From positions 17,988,337 through 18,052,336 of the forward strand of contig AP026538.1 of assembly GCA_026075535.2 (NCBI GenBank): DNA of 64,000 bases, read 5' to 3'. Origin of the DNA: Tricholoma matsutake. Lineage: Eukaryota; Basidiomycota; Agaricomycetes; Agaricales; Tricholomataceae. The notes under the pieces are model-generated. The model had not been told where the DNA came from. It was given only the letters and a program-made list of their open reading frames with translations, and did no database searches. The translations under genes and the position numbers were made by a program. This document shows positions 1 through 9,690 of this stretch, one piece after another; position 1 is the first letter of the stretch, and each line of letters opens with the position of its first letter.

Positions 1-540
1 CTGAAGCTGCCATACCCAGTCTTCATGACCTGGTTCCTTGAACACTTCAGGCTGTTGCATGTACTGGACTTCATCATCAGGGAGGACCCCACACAGGAAA
101 GCAGTTTTGACATCGATCTGTTGGGCATCCCAACCCAGAGACATGGCTATGTGAAGTAAGATTCACCAAGATTCCATGTGCACAGTAGGTGAGGTTGTCT
201 TAGTATAGTCCCTACCATAAATTTGTTCAAAACCCTGAAAGACAAGTTGGACTTTCCATCTCACGGCATGGCCATTTTCATCACACTTGATATGGAAAAC
301 TGGTCGGCCCTTATGAATCTGTTTACCTTGAGGTATGTCACCCCTGGTGATGAGTTTATAAACCCCCATATCCTTAAGAGATTTCAATTCATCCAGATAT
401 CCTATCTGCCACCATTCTGCATCCCCTGAATTCTTTGCCTCCTCCCAAGTTTCTGGTTCATCCTCAAACTGGAGCGATTCCAGATCAAAATCCACCATTT
501 CCAAAATTAGGGCCTGGAGTTGATGTGCCTGATCGCCCAA
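1..540 (-). pseudogene. copia reverse transcriptase, N-terminal half (RVT_2)
   Basis: The translated minus strand contains the conserved opening of copia RT: an EDEPETWEEAKNS block, then VYKLITRGDIPQGK, KVQLVFQGFEQIYGRDY and TSPTVHMESW. Below about position 160 the sequence continues the same domain in another frame (a DVKTAFL-like core and a PDDEVQYMQQP-like stretch), so a frameshift or stop lies near 160. The catalytic YVDD segment would lie left of the window. The closest relative in view is the plus-strand copy at 40120-41063, which shows the same motifs in one frame. Confidence 0.9.
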
Positions 541-630
541 ATGAAGATCGTTGAATGATTGACCTAGCTCATCAATGACATCATGATCATGATCAACGAT
601 TGGATCAGGAACATGATCAGGATTCTGTGA

Positions 631-1440
631 TCAGGCGGCAACAGTGGCAGCTCTGTGCTCACAGCGGGCCTCCCTGACCTGGGTAGCGCTGATTTGGTAT
701 TCCTGGACAGCTGTCGCAGTCCTAGTGTTGGTTGGTCCACCATTTGGGTGTCGCTCTGTGGGAATAGGTACACAGGATGAGTGATGTGGGATGGGATTTG
801 GAGTGGGTAAATCTTGTTCCTCCCCAACATCGCTGTTCAGTTTGGTGGTATTCAATGAATGAAAAGATCTGTTGACATCATCATTGCTTGTGGGCAAAAT
901 GGTGAAGGTGGGTCCATCTGGGGTAGGTGTCTTAACAACATCATCTGATGTTAATGGTTGGGGGGGTGCATGTCCATTGTGGTTCTTGAGAAAGCAGATG
1001 TGATAAGAGCTGTGAACTTTTCTCGTAGTTCGATTATAGCATTGGTAGGATTTAGAATTTAGGTCATATCCAATAAGTATGCACTCAATAGATTGCTCAA
1101 AAATTTTTGGGTTATTTTTCTTTGGAATGAGGACAAAGGCATGGCAGCCAATTTCCCATAGGTATGAATAATCAGGCTTATGCTCATGCCAGAGTTCCCA
1201 AGGTGTGCAACCTTGAAGTGACCTCATGGTGGTTTTGGCATGTAAGTGAGAGGACGTTAGGTAGAATTCGTCCCAAAGGTAAGCTGGTAGGCCTGAGTAA
1301 ATTTGCATCGTGCAGGCTTTAGCCATAAGCGTACGATGCATGCGTTCAACATGCCTGATATGGGCTGAGGTATGTGGGGTGGTAAATTGCTGTCCTGGCC
1401 CCCTTGTTTTGAGCCAAGCTTCCATCTTGTGAGATTTCAA
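631..1440 (-). pseudogene. copia integrase, catalytic C-terminal part
   Basis: About 269 residues in one frame. Visible blocks are HTSAHIRHVERMHRTLMAKA (integrase E-region), LPAYLWDEFYLTSSHLHAKT, TPWELWHEHKPDYSYLWEIGC and FEQSIECILIGYD, all hallmarks of copia integrase and the segment after it. The C-terminal third turns Ser/Thr/Pro-rich, as is usual for the integrase-RT linker. It would insert element cDNA into the host genome. It is separated from the N-terminal integrase piece (1492-1806) by a frame change. Confidence 0.88.
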
Positions 1441-1491
1441 TTCTCCATTGTCTGTGATGTAAATCCCAACTTTAAGTCCTGTTTCATTTTC

Positions 1492-1806
1492 TCACACTAG
1501 TTCCCAAGCTTTTAGTTCTGGAAATGAGTCATCTTTGTTACGAAGTGGTATTGACCATGGAAAGGATGTATAATCGTCGACAATGTCCATAACATAAGAG
1601 TTTCTGGTATGAGATGTAATTGCATGTGGACCTGATAAATCTACCCAGACTTTTTCTAACTTCCATGTTGCCTTATTCCCAATCCCTTCCTCATGCTTCT
1701 TCAGAATGGGCATCTTTGTCTGTTTGCCCAGAACGCATGATTCACATTTGGGCGGTTTAGAAGCAGAGGTGATAGGCGCACCTGTGAGTGTACCCTTCTT
1801 GGCCAT
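1492..1806 (-). pseudogene. copia GAG-pre-integrase and integrase N-terminal core
   Basis: The translation shows a CESCVLGKQTKMP zinc-binding pair, then KVWVDLSGPHAITSHTRNSY and VMDIVDDYTSFPWSIPL. In copia integrases these are the end of the HHCC domain and the first two catalytic acidic positions (VDLSGP and DDYT). The reading frame is cut at both sides by single disruptions relative to 631-1440 and 1840-2541. Confidence 0.87.
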
Positions 1807-1839
1807 ATCCCAAAGGGATTGATAATTTGCATGGTCAAG

Positions 1840-2541
1840 TCAATGGTGCCAGGTCTCAAGGTCAGGGGATTTGTGGACAGTCAAAGCATGGTCGGCGGTG
1901 GTGGAGTAAAGGTGAACTGAGTACAATCTCTTGTTGGCAAGTAATGTTCCATGAGCAATAGTAGCTCCAGTAGATTTATCTATGATCCAGCATGATGAGC
2001 TATCAAAATGCACCACAGCATTTGAATTGTTGGTGAGGGAACTACCTGAGATAAGCCAGACTGCTGCATCTGGGATGTAAAGTGCATTATGTAACAATAT
2101 TGATGTGCCCCATGCTATGCGTAGTTTTATGTCACCGACTCCAATAGCAACAATGGAGGACCCCCCAACACCTTTCACAGGGCAAGGCAGTATTTGGCTA
2201 AGGGTAAGGAAGTCTGCCTTGTCTGGTGAGATGTGGACTGTGGTGCCCATATCAATAATGAAAGGGAAATGGGCGAGGGAAATTTGGGAGTGTTGTTTTT
2301 GGTTAAGTGGTTTGACAGTAAAGGTGCCCTCTGCAGGAGGCAAAGTATGGCAGTTCCAGTCAATAATTATGGTCACCTCCTCCTCAATGGCAAGCCATCC
2401 TTCATATTCTACCTCCTCGATTGACACTGTGAGAAGAGGGTCACTAGCGAGCCCAGCAAATGGGGTGTAAGTGTCAGGTTGAGGGTCTGTAGGGTCAGAG
2501 TCCACCATAACCGTGAAGGCCCGTCCATTAACATCTTTCAC
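1840..2541 (-). pseudogene. copia protease and gag-protease linker
   Basis: The 233-residue frame contains FIIDMGTTVHISPDKADF, the copia aspartic protease site. The family normally reads D-S/T-G at this spot; here the middle residue is Met, so the active site is already altered. Downstream blocks (KLRIAWGTSILLHNALYIPDA, SNAVVHFDSSSCWII) fit the rest of the protease and the linker to GAG-pre-integrase. In life it would process the polyprotein inside the particle. Confidence 0.8.
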
Positions 2542-2583
2542 AGTAATTGAGGTTTTGATGAAGTGTTGGCCTTCTTCCCTTTT

Positions 2584-3138
2584 TCATGGGGCTGCCATGG
2601 ATTCCTCAATTGTCTTCCCAGCCATTCTCCCCACCTTGATGCAGTACTCAGTCGAATGTCCTGGTTTTCTGCAATTGGTATTCCCACAAACCTGCCCATT
2701 AAATGGCTTGGTCAATTTAGCATGAGCAGTGAGAGCTACAGATGACCTGGAGTCTGTGCAGTGGTCATTCTCAAGGAGTGACTGTTCATTTTCCAGGAAT
2801 AGGTGGATATCTTTTGATGTATAGAGGGATTCCTTCATGGAGGCAGCGATGTCACGAGAGATAATTGATTGTGCATGAGGAAAATTTTCACTGAGGGAGT
2901 TCAAAAGGGCAATGCAACAAAGAAGGTCAGGTTTGATGTCCCCCATAGTGAATGCACCCTCAATGAGGGCACAAATTTTGTCGGCCATCTTGGGAAGGGG
3001 AGTGTCAGTGCTGCATTGGGTGGTGAGGGCTTATTGTAATAACTGGACCTGTCGAACAGGACCCTCATTCTGGTGTCGTTTATGAAGCGCCTCCCAGTTT
3101 ACAGTTGTAGCCTTTTCTATGTCAATGAAAGGGCACTC
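2584..3138 (-). pseudogene. copia gag, C-terminal part with zinc knuckle
   Basis: Minus-strand translation gives a UBN2-like gag segment (ALLNSLSENFPHAQSIISRDI) followed by a knuckle of form C-x4-C-x4-H-x4-C (CGNTNCRKPGHSTEYC). The spacing C-x4-C is wider than the retroviral C-x2-C. The gag frame continues to 3138, stops at the T1 insertion and resumes at 4852, with the 8-bp duplication accounting for the join. Gag would form the particle shell. Confidence 0.85.
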
Positions 3139-3146
3139 AGATGGGA
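3139..3146. repeat. 8-bp target duplication, left copy (AGATGGGA)
   Basis: Identical to 4844-4851. The two copies bracket the T1 element, and removing the element plus one copy restores continuity of the copia gag frame. Eight base pairs is typical of hAT and is, from memory, also reported for KDZ/Zisupton-type elements. Confidence 0.92.
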
Positions 3147-3332
3147 GAGGTCTTTACACTCCCCCACCTTTCCTGGTGGACTCTGACTGGAGTCCGACTG
3201 GAGTCCACTGGGACTGGTCGCCAGCCAACTGCCTGCAAAGTTGCCAGTCCAGTCCCAGTCCAGTCCGACCAGACTCTGAGTGGAATCCACTCAAACACTG
3301 GATTCCAGTTGGAGTCCACTGGGATTCCGGTG

Positions 3333-3425
3333 AAAAAGTGTGTAAGAAAAGGGATCAAACCCAGTTCCCTGTGGTTCACTTATATAGTCATAGTACACAA
3401 CATAACCGTTAGACAACAGTACCTT
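3333..3425 (-). promoter_or_regulatory. tRNA-like unit, outward from left end of T1-1
   Basis: On the minus strand a TTGTCTAACGG A-box-like stretch is followed about 50 nt later by a B box (GGGTTTGATCCC) and then TTTT and TTTTT runs that would stop RNA polymerase III. The cloverleaf stems are degenerate, so a functional tRNA is unlikely. Confidence 0.6.
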
Positions 3426-3517
3426 GTGTAAGGAATCATCTACTTGCTTTAGGTACCATGGTGCAGCTGTGTATGACAAAGCATATAGCCGCATCATCAA
3501 ATGTGCCAGCTCATCAC

Positions 3518-3547
3518 TCACCACCACCACCACCACCACCACCACCA
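3518..3547 (+). repeat. CAC microsatellite
   Basis: Perfect run of CAC trinucleotides inside T1-1, followed by a looser CACCACCAC-rich stretch to about 3650. The inverted sibling element has the matching GGT run near 26240-26330. Confidence 0.95.
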
Positions 3548-3679
3548 AGCTGTTGACGCCACCTCCCTCCCTCCTCTCTGCTCTACCACCACCACCACTG
3601 CATGGACACCCACCACCACCACTCCCACGCCCAATCCGCCATCACCACCACCCACAAACAAGCCAACTGGATGGAACAC

Positions 3680-4060
3680 GGGCCCAAAAATGACACAGCT
3701 TGTGTCATTTGGGCCCTACATAAGTTTTTTTCAATTGCTTTTTGTTTTTATAAACTAAATAACTTGTTTCTTTTGTTTTCTAGGTTATAATCTACTGGTT
3801 AACAATGCTGCCTCCTGCAAAAGAGCTGACCCAGGCCCAAACGATGCAAATCGCATTGTTTGGGCCCTACATAAGTTTTTTTCAATTGCTTTTTGTTTTT
3901 GTAAACTAAATAACTTGTTTCTTTTGTTTTCTAGGTTATAATCTACTGGTAACGATGCCGCCACCCGAAAACGAGCCGACCCGGGCCCAAACGACACAGA
4001 TTGCATTGTTTGGGCCCTACATAAGTTTTTTTCATTTGCTTTTTGTTTTTATAACACTGA
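3680..4060 (+). repeat. three tandem hairpin-intron modules
   Basis: Each module has a GGGCCCAAA...TTTGGGCCC hairpin, then TACATAAGTTTTTTT, a T-rich stretch, an AAACTAAATAAC branch-like motif, and TTTTCTAG followed by GTTATAATCTACTGG. The implied introns are 3720-3783 and 3871-3934 (64 nt each); the third module loses its 3' half. In this element the donor reads ATAAGT where siblings have GTAAGT, apparently a CpG-to-CpA loss (ACGTAAG to ACATAAG). Confidence 0.75.
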
Positions 4061-4175
4061 CCCCCAAAACAGACCACACACCCACCCCACACCTGCGAGC
4101 CTCTGCTCATAGGGTGGATCGTGAGTGTGTGCAGTCAATGATGCCCACCCGAGACTGCATCGCCCAACCCCCCCA

Positions 4176-4410
4176 CCCCCACATTTTGTGTGGGGAGGAG
4201 TCTTTATTATTTTTAATTTATCTCTGTCCCCCCCTTGCTCCGAATGCAAGGGGTATATATATTGTAGTACTTACAAATCCCCCCTTGTGCCAAATGTGAG
4301 GGGTTTAGTTTTTTATGTACATAGTAGTAACCCCCCCTCTCACATCTTGCGAGAGGGGTTTTTTTTGTTTATTATTATATTATACCCACTCCCTCATGTC
4401 CTACATGAGG
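4176..4410 (+). repeat. row of five C-rich/G-rich stem-loops
   Basis: Five consecutive hairpins: around CCCCACATTTTGTGTGGGG, CCTTGCTCCGAATGCAAGG, CCCTTGTGCCAAATGTGAGGG, CCTCTCACATCTTGCGAGAGG and CCCTCATGTCCTACATGAGGG. Each has a 7-10 bp stem and a loop of 3-9 nt. The inverted T1 at 24440-26736 carries the same five in reverse (24850-25100), so the row is conserved. Confidence 0.8.
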
Positions 4411-4514
4411 GATGTGGTTAATTAAATTTTTTTGATCTTAATTGCTTGAAAAATGCCTCCTCAAAGAATATGAAGAGTTGAGTCATAAATAAACATTATA
4501 TTAATTTCTAATAA

Positions 4515-4615
4515 GTCTCCTGTGGCTCAAGTGGTTGAGCACACTTGTTTGGTTTGTCATGTGATTGCTTATTGTAAGGTCTTGAGTTCAATTCCTGCAC
4601 TCTACAAATTTATTT
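4515..4615 (+). promoter_or_regulatory. tRNA-like unit, outward from right end of T1-1
   Basis: The A box TGGCTCAAGTGG at 4522 begins a D-arm-like GCTC...GAGC pair. The B box GAGTTCAATTCC is at about 4584, followed by a TTTT run at 4612. It points toward the right terminus. Confidence 0.65.
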
Positions 4616-4851
4616 TGTGGGTACTTTATGAAATTCACCAAGTCTGAAGTCCTTTGAGCTCAGTATCTAATTGACTTATCATTTGGTTGAAATGGACTCC
4701 ACTCAGACTCCAGTTGGACTCCAGTTGGACTCCAGTGGGGGATTGAACTCTACATGACTTAGTGTAGTTCAATTGAACTCCACTCGGACTCCAGTCAGTC
4801 TGGTCGGAGTCCACTAGGACAGGTGGGGGACTGTAAAGTACTGAGATGGGA

Positions 4852-5143
4852 CGATGCTGGATGCAATGAATGCATATGCAAGATGGGAATTGGCTTTCCA
4901 GTTAATCAGCGCTCGAGGTTCAGAGGCAGTAGGTGCAGGGATTGCGCCAGTAACATATTTGTAGAGACCATTCAGTGAAAGAGTGATAGTAATTTCCTTG
5001 CACCATTCTTTGTAGTTCAACTTGAGTTTGTCAGGTTTCTCACTGGAATATTGTACAGAGAGCTTGATCAAAGTAACCGAGGGAGGGGTAGTGTCTAGCA
5101 TGCTCATAACAGACAAAAAATAATAGATTTTGTGGGAAGGCAA
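4852..5143 (-). pseudogene. copia gag, N-terminal part
   Basis: This frame begins with Met at 5143 and includes KLNYKEWCKEITITLSLNGL and WKANSHLAYAFIASSI, the conserved N-terminal region of copia gag. It ends at the T1 duplication and continues at 3138. No better start is visible between here and the primer site at 5298. Confidence 0.82.
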
Positions 5144-5283
5144 GGCTGTCGAGAGGACTGATTACACAAAGGATGGTCCATGATCCAAAATGGGAAAGTG
5201 ATCAGATTGTTGATCAAAGGAAAATGATGTATGGATAATGTCAAGTGGCTGGGAGATTCTCTACTGTTGCTTAGAAGTGATGG

Positions 5284-5298
5284 CAGTGGCCCATAACC
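5284..5298 (-). promoter_or_regulatory. copia primer binding site (half initiator-tRNA type)
   Basis: Immediately inside the 5' LTR the minus strand reads GGTTATGGGCCACTG. This resembles the complement of the anticodon region of initiator tRNA-Met, the type of internal (half-tRNA) primer known from Drosophila copia, rather than the tRNA 3' end. A matching site follows another LTR at 46690. Confidence 0.6.
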
Positions 5299-5719
5299 TG
5301 TAGAAAATCAATCCTAGAATATATGAGGATAAACTCAGTCCTTGTATAAGTGACTATATAATACATGAGACTGTACCTCAAATATATGAGGATAAACTAA
5401 TGTACAGTAAGTATCATTCTACAAATAGCATGTAGGCAATGCTCACCTCAGTCCTTGTATAAGTGACTGAGGTGATCATGTATCTATCTACCTGTATATA
5501 TATATGTTCAGTCTAATAAAGGGGGAGACGAGAGAAAAGGTATCTTTGATGCGTTTGTGTGAATGCATCAAAGGGAAGTGCTAATAATAGCACATGCATC
5601 ACAGAAGCTGATCTCAGCCTATCACATACCACATTTGTCTTGTGCATCAAAGGGATACACCAAGAATAGAACACGCATCAAATGTGTCAGTTCATATGAT
5701 CATGGTGTGAATCTCAACA
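5299..5719 (-). repeat. copia 5' LTR (421 bp)
   Basis: Ends TGTTGAGATTC...TTTTCTACA on the minus strand. It is homologous to the LTR at 43796-44206. It contains internal repeats of CTTATACAAGGACTGAG and TTTGATGCGTTTGTGTG-like segments and a TATATATATA stretch near 5500 that could serve as the promoter. Confidence 0.92.
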
Positions 5720-7375
5720 GGACCCAGTCAAACATGTTGTTCTAGGTTTTATGCACAACTGGCTCGAGGGTATTTTACAGCATCATCTTCACTCACTCTG
5801 GAGAATTGGACAAGATGAGGATGAAAGCCAGAAGATTAAAGAAATAGAGCTTGATGAGAAATTGACTGAAGAGGATGTATCAGACTCTGCTGAAGAGTTG
5901 GAAGGTCTTTTTCAGGAAACTGATAAATATGAGGCTGCCATCATGATGTCAATGCAACATACAACACCACCTATGTCTCCCTCACCATCTTCCTCATTTA
6001 CCACTGGTTCAAGCCTGTCTGAATCATCCTCAGCACCTACAGCTACACAAACACATCCAGCTCCCTATGACCTCAATTCTGATGATGAAGATGATGGTGA
6101 TGATAGTGACTGTATTCCTGCTGATACAGTGCCATTCAGCTTTACATCTCCAGAGCTACAAGCAATACAGGATTTCATTCATGACATTACTCTTCCAACA
6201 TGGATACAATGACCACCAGTTAATCTGGGTGAACCAAGTCATGGCAAGCTCAAAGCAAGAGAATATCTCACTCTCTTTATACATGCATTTTCCCTCTCAT
6301 CATTCCTGAATTCTAGTACATTGTTGCTGCTGCAGATTTTCACCACCAACACTTTCACTGCTTCTATAACCTTGTTGCAGCTACAAATATTATTGCTGCA
6401 TTCAAGACTTCAAATGCTGATGCTGATGCCCATACCCAGCATTATATCCAGTATTGGACTGCTATTCAAACTCTCTTCCCTTATTGTCCATCCAAGCCAA
6501 AGCCATGCATAATGGCTCTCTGCTCAAATATTGGGGTCCTTTGGCTTCATTGAGTGAGTTTTTAGGGGAGCAAATGAATGGAATGTTGCAAAACATTAAT
6601 ACTAATCACCATCTTTGTATGTTTAATTACACTCATTTCAAGCTAGTAGCTAATATCAATTGCAGGAGATTTGGATTTTACAATGCTCCACCAAATGAGT
6701 CATAGAGCATATATTGATGCTTCACTACACAGTGACAATGCTATAAAAGAGTTGTCTGACTTTCTGGAGCCAGTTGACACTTCAGTGGATGATCCACCAG
6801 TACCTCTTAAATCTACAGAAGTGGCAGAAATTCTAGAGAAGGCCCCTAGCCTTCTAGATGTAGAATATAATGGGCTGCTTCATTACCTTCATCAGACTGG
6901 AAGGCCCTACTGAGCCTACTCTGATCTTCCCCATCCATCCAACAGCATTATTCTTCCTCCACAAGCCCAGCATCTTATGGAGATCCACCCAGATGAATGT
7001 ACCTTTAGCTGTGAAAGATCACACAAAGGAAATAGTGCCATACAGTTTTACAATCCTTTAACTCAAGTTCATGATACAGGCTTTATTCAACAAATTTGGA
7101 GGCTTCCACTAGAAGGAACAATGCACATCTTCATAAATGTCTGCCCACATCAACAACTATCTGAACAACAGGAAGGACAAGCACCATTCAAATATTATTC
7201 TGGATTTATGACCTGGATTGTTGATGCAATCCCCTCTAACACCAATATCATCAATGAACCTGCTCATATCATTACCCATGTTGTAACCTTTCAGCACCCA
7301 GTAGGGACTTACAATATTGGAAGAGAGGTGCTAGTGGTTTGTTGGGCTGCAAATAGAAGGCATAGATAGGAACAA
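5720..7375 (+). pseudogene. CACTA/Plavaka-like transposase, C-terminal half, decayed
   Basis: Coding blocks on the plus strand in changing frames: MHNWLEGILQHHLHSLW (5751) followed by an acidic and Ser-rich stretch to 6212; a frame-shifted middle around 6210-6450; LLKYWGPLASLSEFLGEQMN (6520-6580); LTMLHQMSHRAYIDAS-like residues after an intron at 6616-6665 (GTATGT...TGCAG); LLDVEYNGLLHYLHQTGRPY (6850-6910); and IHPDECTFSCERSHKGNSA to about 7369. This layout matches from memory a large transposase family of mushroom genomes linked to Plavaka/CACTA elements. The 5' half is missing, cut off by the copia LTR at 5719, and a splice acceptor is visible just before 5748. The exact superfamily is an inference. 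Confidence 0.6.
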
Positions 7376-8063
7376 AGGAGCAGGAGTGGATGCTTAGGCA
7401 CAGTATTTAATTGTACATTTGTATCCACTCAACTTAATATATCTTGCTGTTGGGAAACATGTCAGTTGAATTTTCCTTACTTTGTTTCCTATTATTTGAA
7501 CACAGGTGCAGGTTTTCACCAAGTTGGGCATCATCACTGTCTGGTCCCTGCCCTGGTCCTGGTTGTCCCAGTAGTCATCATGCTTATGGTCCTCATCATT
7601 CTAGTCCACAGTCCACCTTGTGAGCAGGGGCTCACAGCTGTGCTAAATTGTAGATGGCAGGACATGGTAGCCATCCCCTCCCTCTCCCTGTTGTTCCCCA
7701 TTTCCATCCTGCAAGCAGTTGCCCACAGTGGTGGTCAGGGGTGCTATGGTGTTGGGTAGTGGCCATGTTGTCCCCCTCATCATTGCCTTGCCTGTACCTG
7801 CTGTTGAGTCATCCTTCATTGGTGTTGGGTCATTGATGCATTGGTCCTTGTCTTTGTTGTTGGCCTGGTTGTCCTCATCATTGTCCTCCACATCATCATT
7901 GCCATATTCATCTGCAGTCTCCATTTCCACCTCCATCCTCTCACCATTGCTTGAAGGCAGCATGGTCATTATTGTTGCCCCCTGGTCTTCCTCATCCTCT
8001 TCCTCGTCATCCTGGCACCTACTTGTGAAGTCAGGAGCCATTTGCACCCACCATCAACCCTGT

Positions 8064-8160
8064 GAGCAGTGGCTCACAGTGGCAGCAGTGGCTCACAGTG
8101 GCAGCAGTGGCTCACAGTGGCAGCAGTGGCTCACAGTGGCAGCAGTGGCTCACAGTGGCA
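8064..8160 (+). repeat. 19-bp tandem repeat, about five copies
   Basis: Unit AGCAGTGGCTCACAGTGGC. The unit is built from the dispersed GAGCAGTGGCTC hairpin motif, so the array looks like local amplification of that hairpin. Confidence 0.9.
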
Positions 8161-8239
8161 GCAATGGATGCTGGGTTGTCCTCTTGTCATGGTCCTGCTA
8201 TCCACCCTGTGAGGTCATTGTGTCATTGTGAGATAAAAC

Positions 8240-8340
8240 CTGTAGATAACGAAAGTAGAAGTTAGTTGAATGAATAAAAACAAGTAAAAGAACATAAGAA
8301 AAACTTACCTGGGGCCCAAATGGCAATACACATCATTTGG
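8240..8340 (-). repeat. hairpin-intron module
   Basis: On the minus strand an AAATGATG...CATTTGGGCC hairpin abuts an intron of about 69 nt: donor AG|GTAAGT (8308), branch-like CAACTAACT, acceptor CTACAG (8240). All three splice signals are intact. Confidence 0.7.
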
Positions 8341-8707
8341 ACCTGTCCCTCACCCATCCCTGTGTTCATTTGTTTGGTGGTGGTGGTGGCCCCTTGTCAT
8401 TGTCACTTTCTGTCGTTTTCCATGGCATTGTGTCATCGGGGTGTTGGGCTGACCCTTGTCCTCATCCCTGTCCTCTTTGCTGGTGGTTGTCATCATTTTG
8501 TTCACTGTCTCTGTAGTGTCTATGGCAGGGTGAGTCAGGGTGGGCAGAGATGGGGATATGGGGCATACCTGGCAGGTATCCCATTTCTTGGGTCTCCTGC
8601 ACCCTCTGTGGTCTCCTACACCCAAATGAAACCCTCACATCCCATTTGGATGGGGAGGAGGGTGGTCTTGTGTTAGGCAGTTGTTGTCAAGCTGAAAACA
8701 CTGTAAT

Positions 8708-8763
8708 CTAGAAAAAAGAACACTTTGTTAATTTAGTAGAAGAGAAAGGAACAAAAAACTTAC
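8708..8763 (-). repeat. intron-like unit (56 nt)
   Basis: Minus strand: CAG|GTAAGTTTTTT at 8763 to TTTTTCTAG at 8708, with an ACTAAATTAAC branch-like motif. No GGGCCC hairpin precedes it, unlike most modules. Confidence 0.6.
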
Positions 8764-9165
8764 CTGTAATTTTGTTCTCTACTGTTGTGCCAGTGATAAC
8801 ATTGTTGATTGCAGTTGCATTCCCACAGTCTCAATCACAACAAGTAAGATTATGATAACCAGAGCTGGGTACAAAGTGAGACGAATGACAAACAGCAGAG
8901 GAAAATGAAGCGTGGGCAAACAGCCAGGAGCAGAGGGCAGGGCACTGCTGCTGCCACTGCCAGGGTGTGTGCCAATGGATGAGGATGATGGGGATGATGG
9001 GGACAAGAGACAAGGAAGCCGCAGTGGGTGATGGGGAGGATGAAGCCCCAATGAACCCCTAAGTTATTATTTTTTCTCAATTCATTTTGTTTATAACCTA
9101 ACTAACTTCTTTTTTGTTTTTTAGGCTGTAAACTACTGATCATGACAGGTGCCAATGCTGGATAG

Positions 9166-9326
9166 CTGACGCCACGACAGGATAACAACACACAAACTCC
9201 AACCAACACAACACCCCCACTGCCGCTACTGTGTCTGAAGGCCCATCTGCTGCTGGTGCCAATGCTAGTGCCAGCCATTCTACTCCATTGCCTCTCAATG
9301 TTGTGGACTTATAACCCCCCTGCCCA
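9166..9326 (+). pseudogene. left fragment of the DFED tandem-repeat gene
   Basis: Encodes GANASASHSTPLPLNVVDL, one unit of the repeat seen at 13746-14410. The fragment ends at the 8-bp duplication CCTGCCCA (9319-9326) where the T1-2 element entered; the coding repeat resumes at 13727. An intron acceptor (TTTTTTAG near 9124) lies upstream. Confidence 0.6.
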
Positions 9327-9589
9327 GAGGTCTTTACACTCCCCCATGTATTCCTATCAGAATCTGACCATATTCTGATGTCATTTTTACCAGCCAAATT
9401 GACATGAAATGGCAGGTTCAGTCCTAGTCCAGTCCGATGCAGTCTGATCAGAATCTGATCAGACCATCAGAATTTCCTAGGAATTTCCAACCATAGGAAT
9501 ACATAGAAATATTCCAAGGTTATGCAGAGACATTGGACAACATAGGATTCCGATAGGAATGATAGCAGCCTTGCTTAGTAATTAATAGT

Positions 9590-9690
9590 AGAAAAAGTAG
9601 ACCCACACAGCAGAATTGAACCCTGGACCCCCAAGATGATTACATAATAGTACAGTGACAAGAAGACCACTACACTAAGCAACCATTGCA
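9590..9690 (-). promoter_or_regulatory. tRNA-like unit, outward from left end of T1-2
   Basis: Minus strand: A box TTAGTGTAGTGG, B box CCAGGGTTCAATTC, then a TTTTT run. The A box resembles that of tRNA-His/Asp types. It nearly matches the unit at 43125-43220. Confidence 0.65.

Larger units (their letters stand above)
3147..4843 (+). mobile_element. T1-1, non-autonomous DNA transposon (1,697 bp) inside copia gag
   Basis: The left end reads GAGGTCTTTACACTCCCCC; the right end, reverse-complemented, reads CAGTACTTTACAGTCCCCC. Both arms (about 190 bp) are packed with GGAGTCCA/TGGACTCC repeats. Inside lie, in order, an outward tRNA-like unit, a CAC microsatellite, three hairpin-intron modules, a row of five stem-loops and a second outward tRNA-like unit. 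No transposase frame is visible, so it must rely on an enzyme from elsewhere. A sibling in opposite orientation lies at 24440-26736. Confidence 0.9.
1..5719 (-). mobile_element. Ty1/copia retrotransposon, copy 1, 5' LTR present, 3' end outside window
   Basis: Read on the minus strand the order is LTR (5299-5719), tRNA-derived primer site, gag, protease, integrase, then reverse transcriptase running off the left edge. That order (integrase before RT) defines Ty1/copia. The polyprotein is broken by several stops and frameshifts, so the copy is dead. A T1 transposon (3147-4843) sits inside gag. The same family recurs on the plus strand at 38620-44206, and its LTR there matches this one. The 5' LTR lies directly against a transposase remnant at 5720, so the element inserted into that older sequence. 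Confidence 0.93.
7507..9165. other. hairpin- and intron-module-rich non-coding region
   Basis: No convincing gene. The stretch holds GAGCAGNGGCTC hairpins (7613, 8058), a 19-bp tandem repeat (8064-8160), two minus-strand intron modules (8240-8340 and 8708-8763) and a plus-strand module (9060-9125). It resembles the interior of T1/T2 elements, but I find no termini. A long open stretch with acidic repeats on the minus strand (7643-8047) is low-complexity and not a credible protein. Confidence 0.6.

Noticed and set aside
7643..8047. 134-residue acidic open frame on the minus strand
   Set aside because: Asp/Glu runs come from ATC/GTC-type low-complexity DNA in a hairpin-rich repeat region; no initiation context, motif or homologue in view.
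8064..8160. CRISPR-like repeats
   Set aside because: Head-to-tail 19-bp tandem repeat without spacers.
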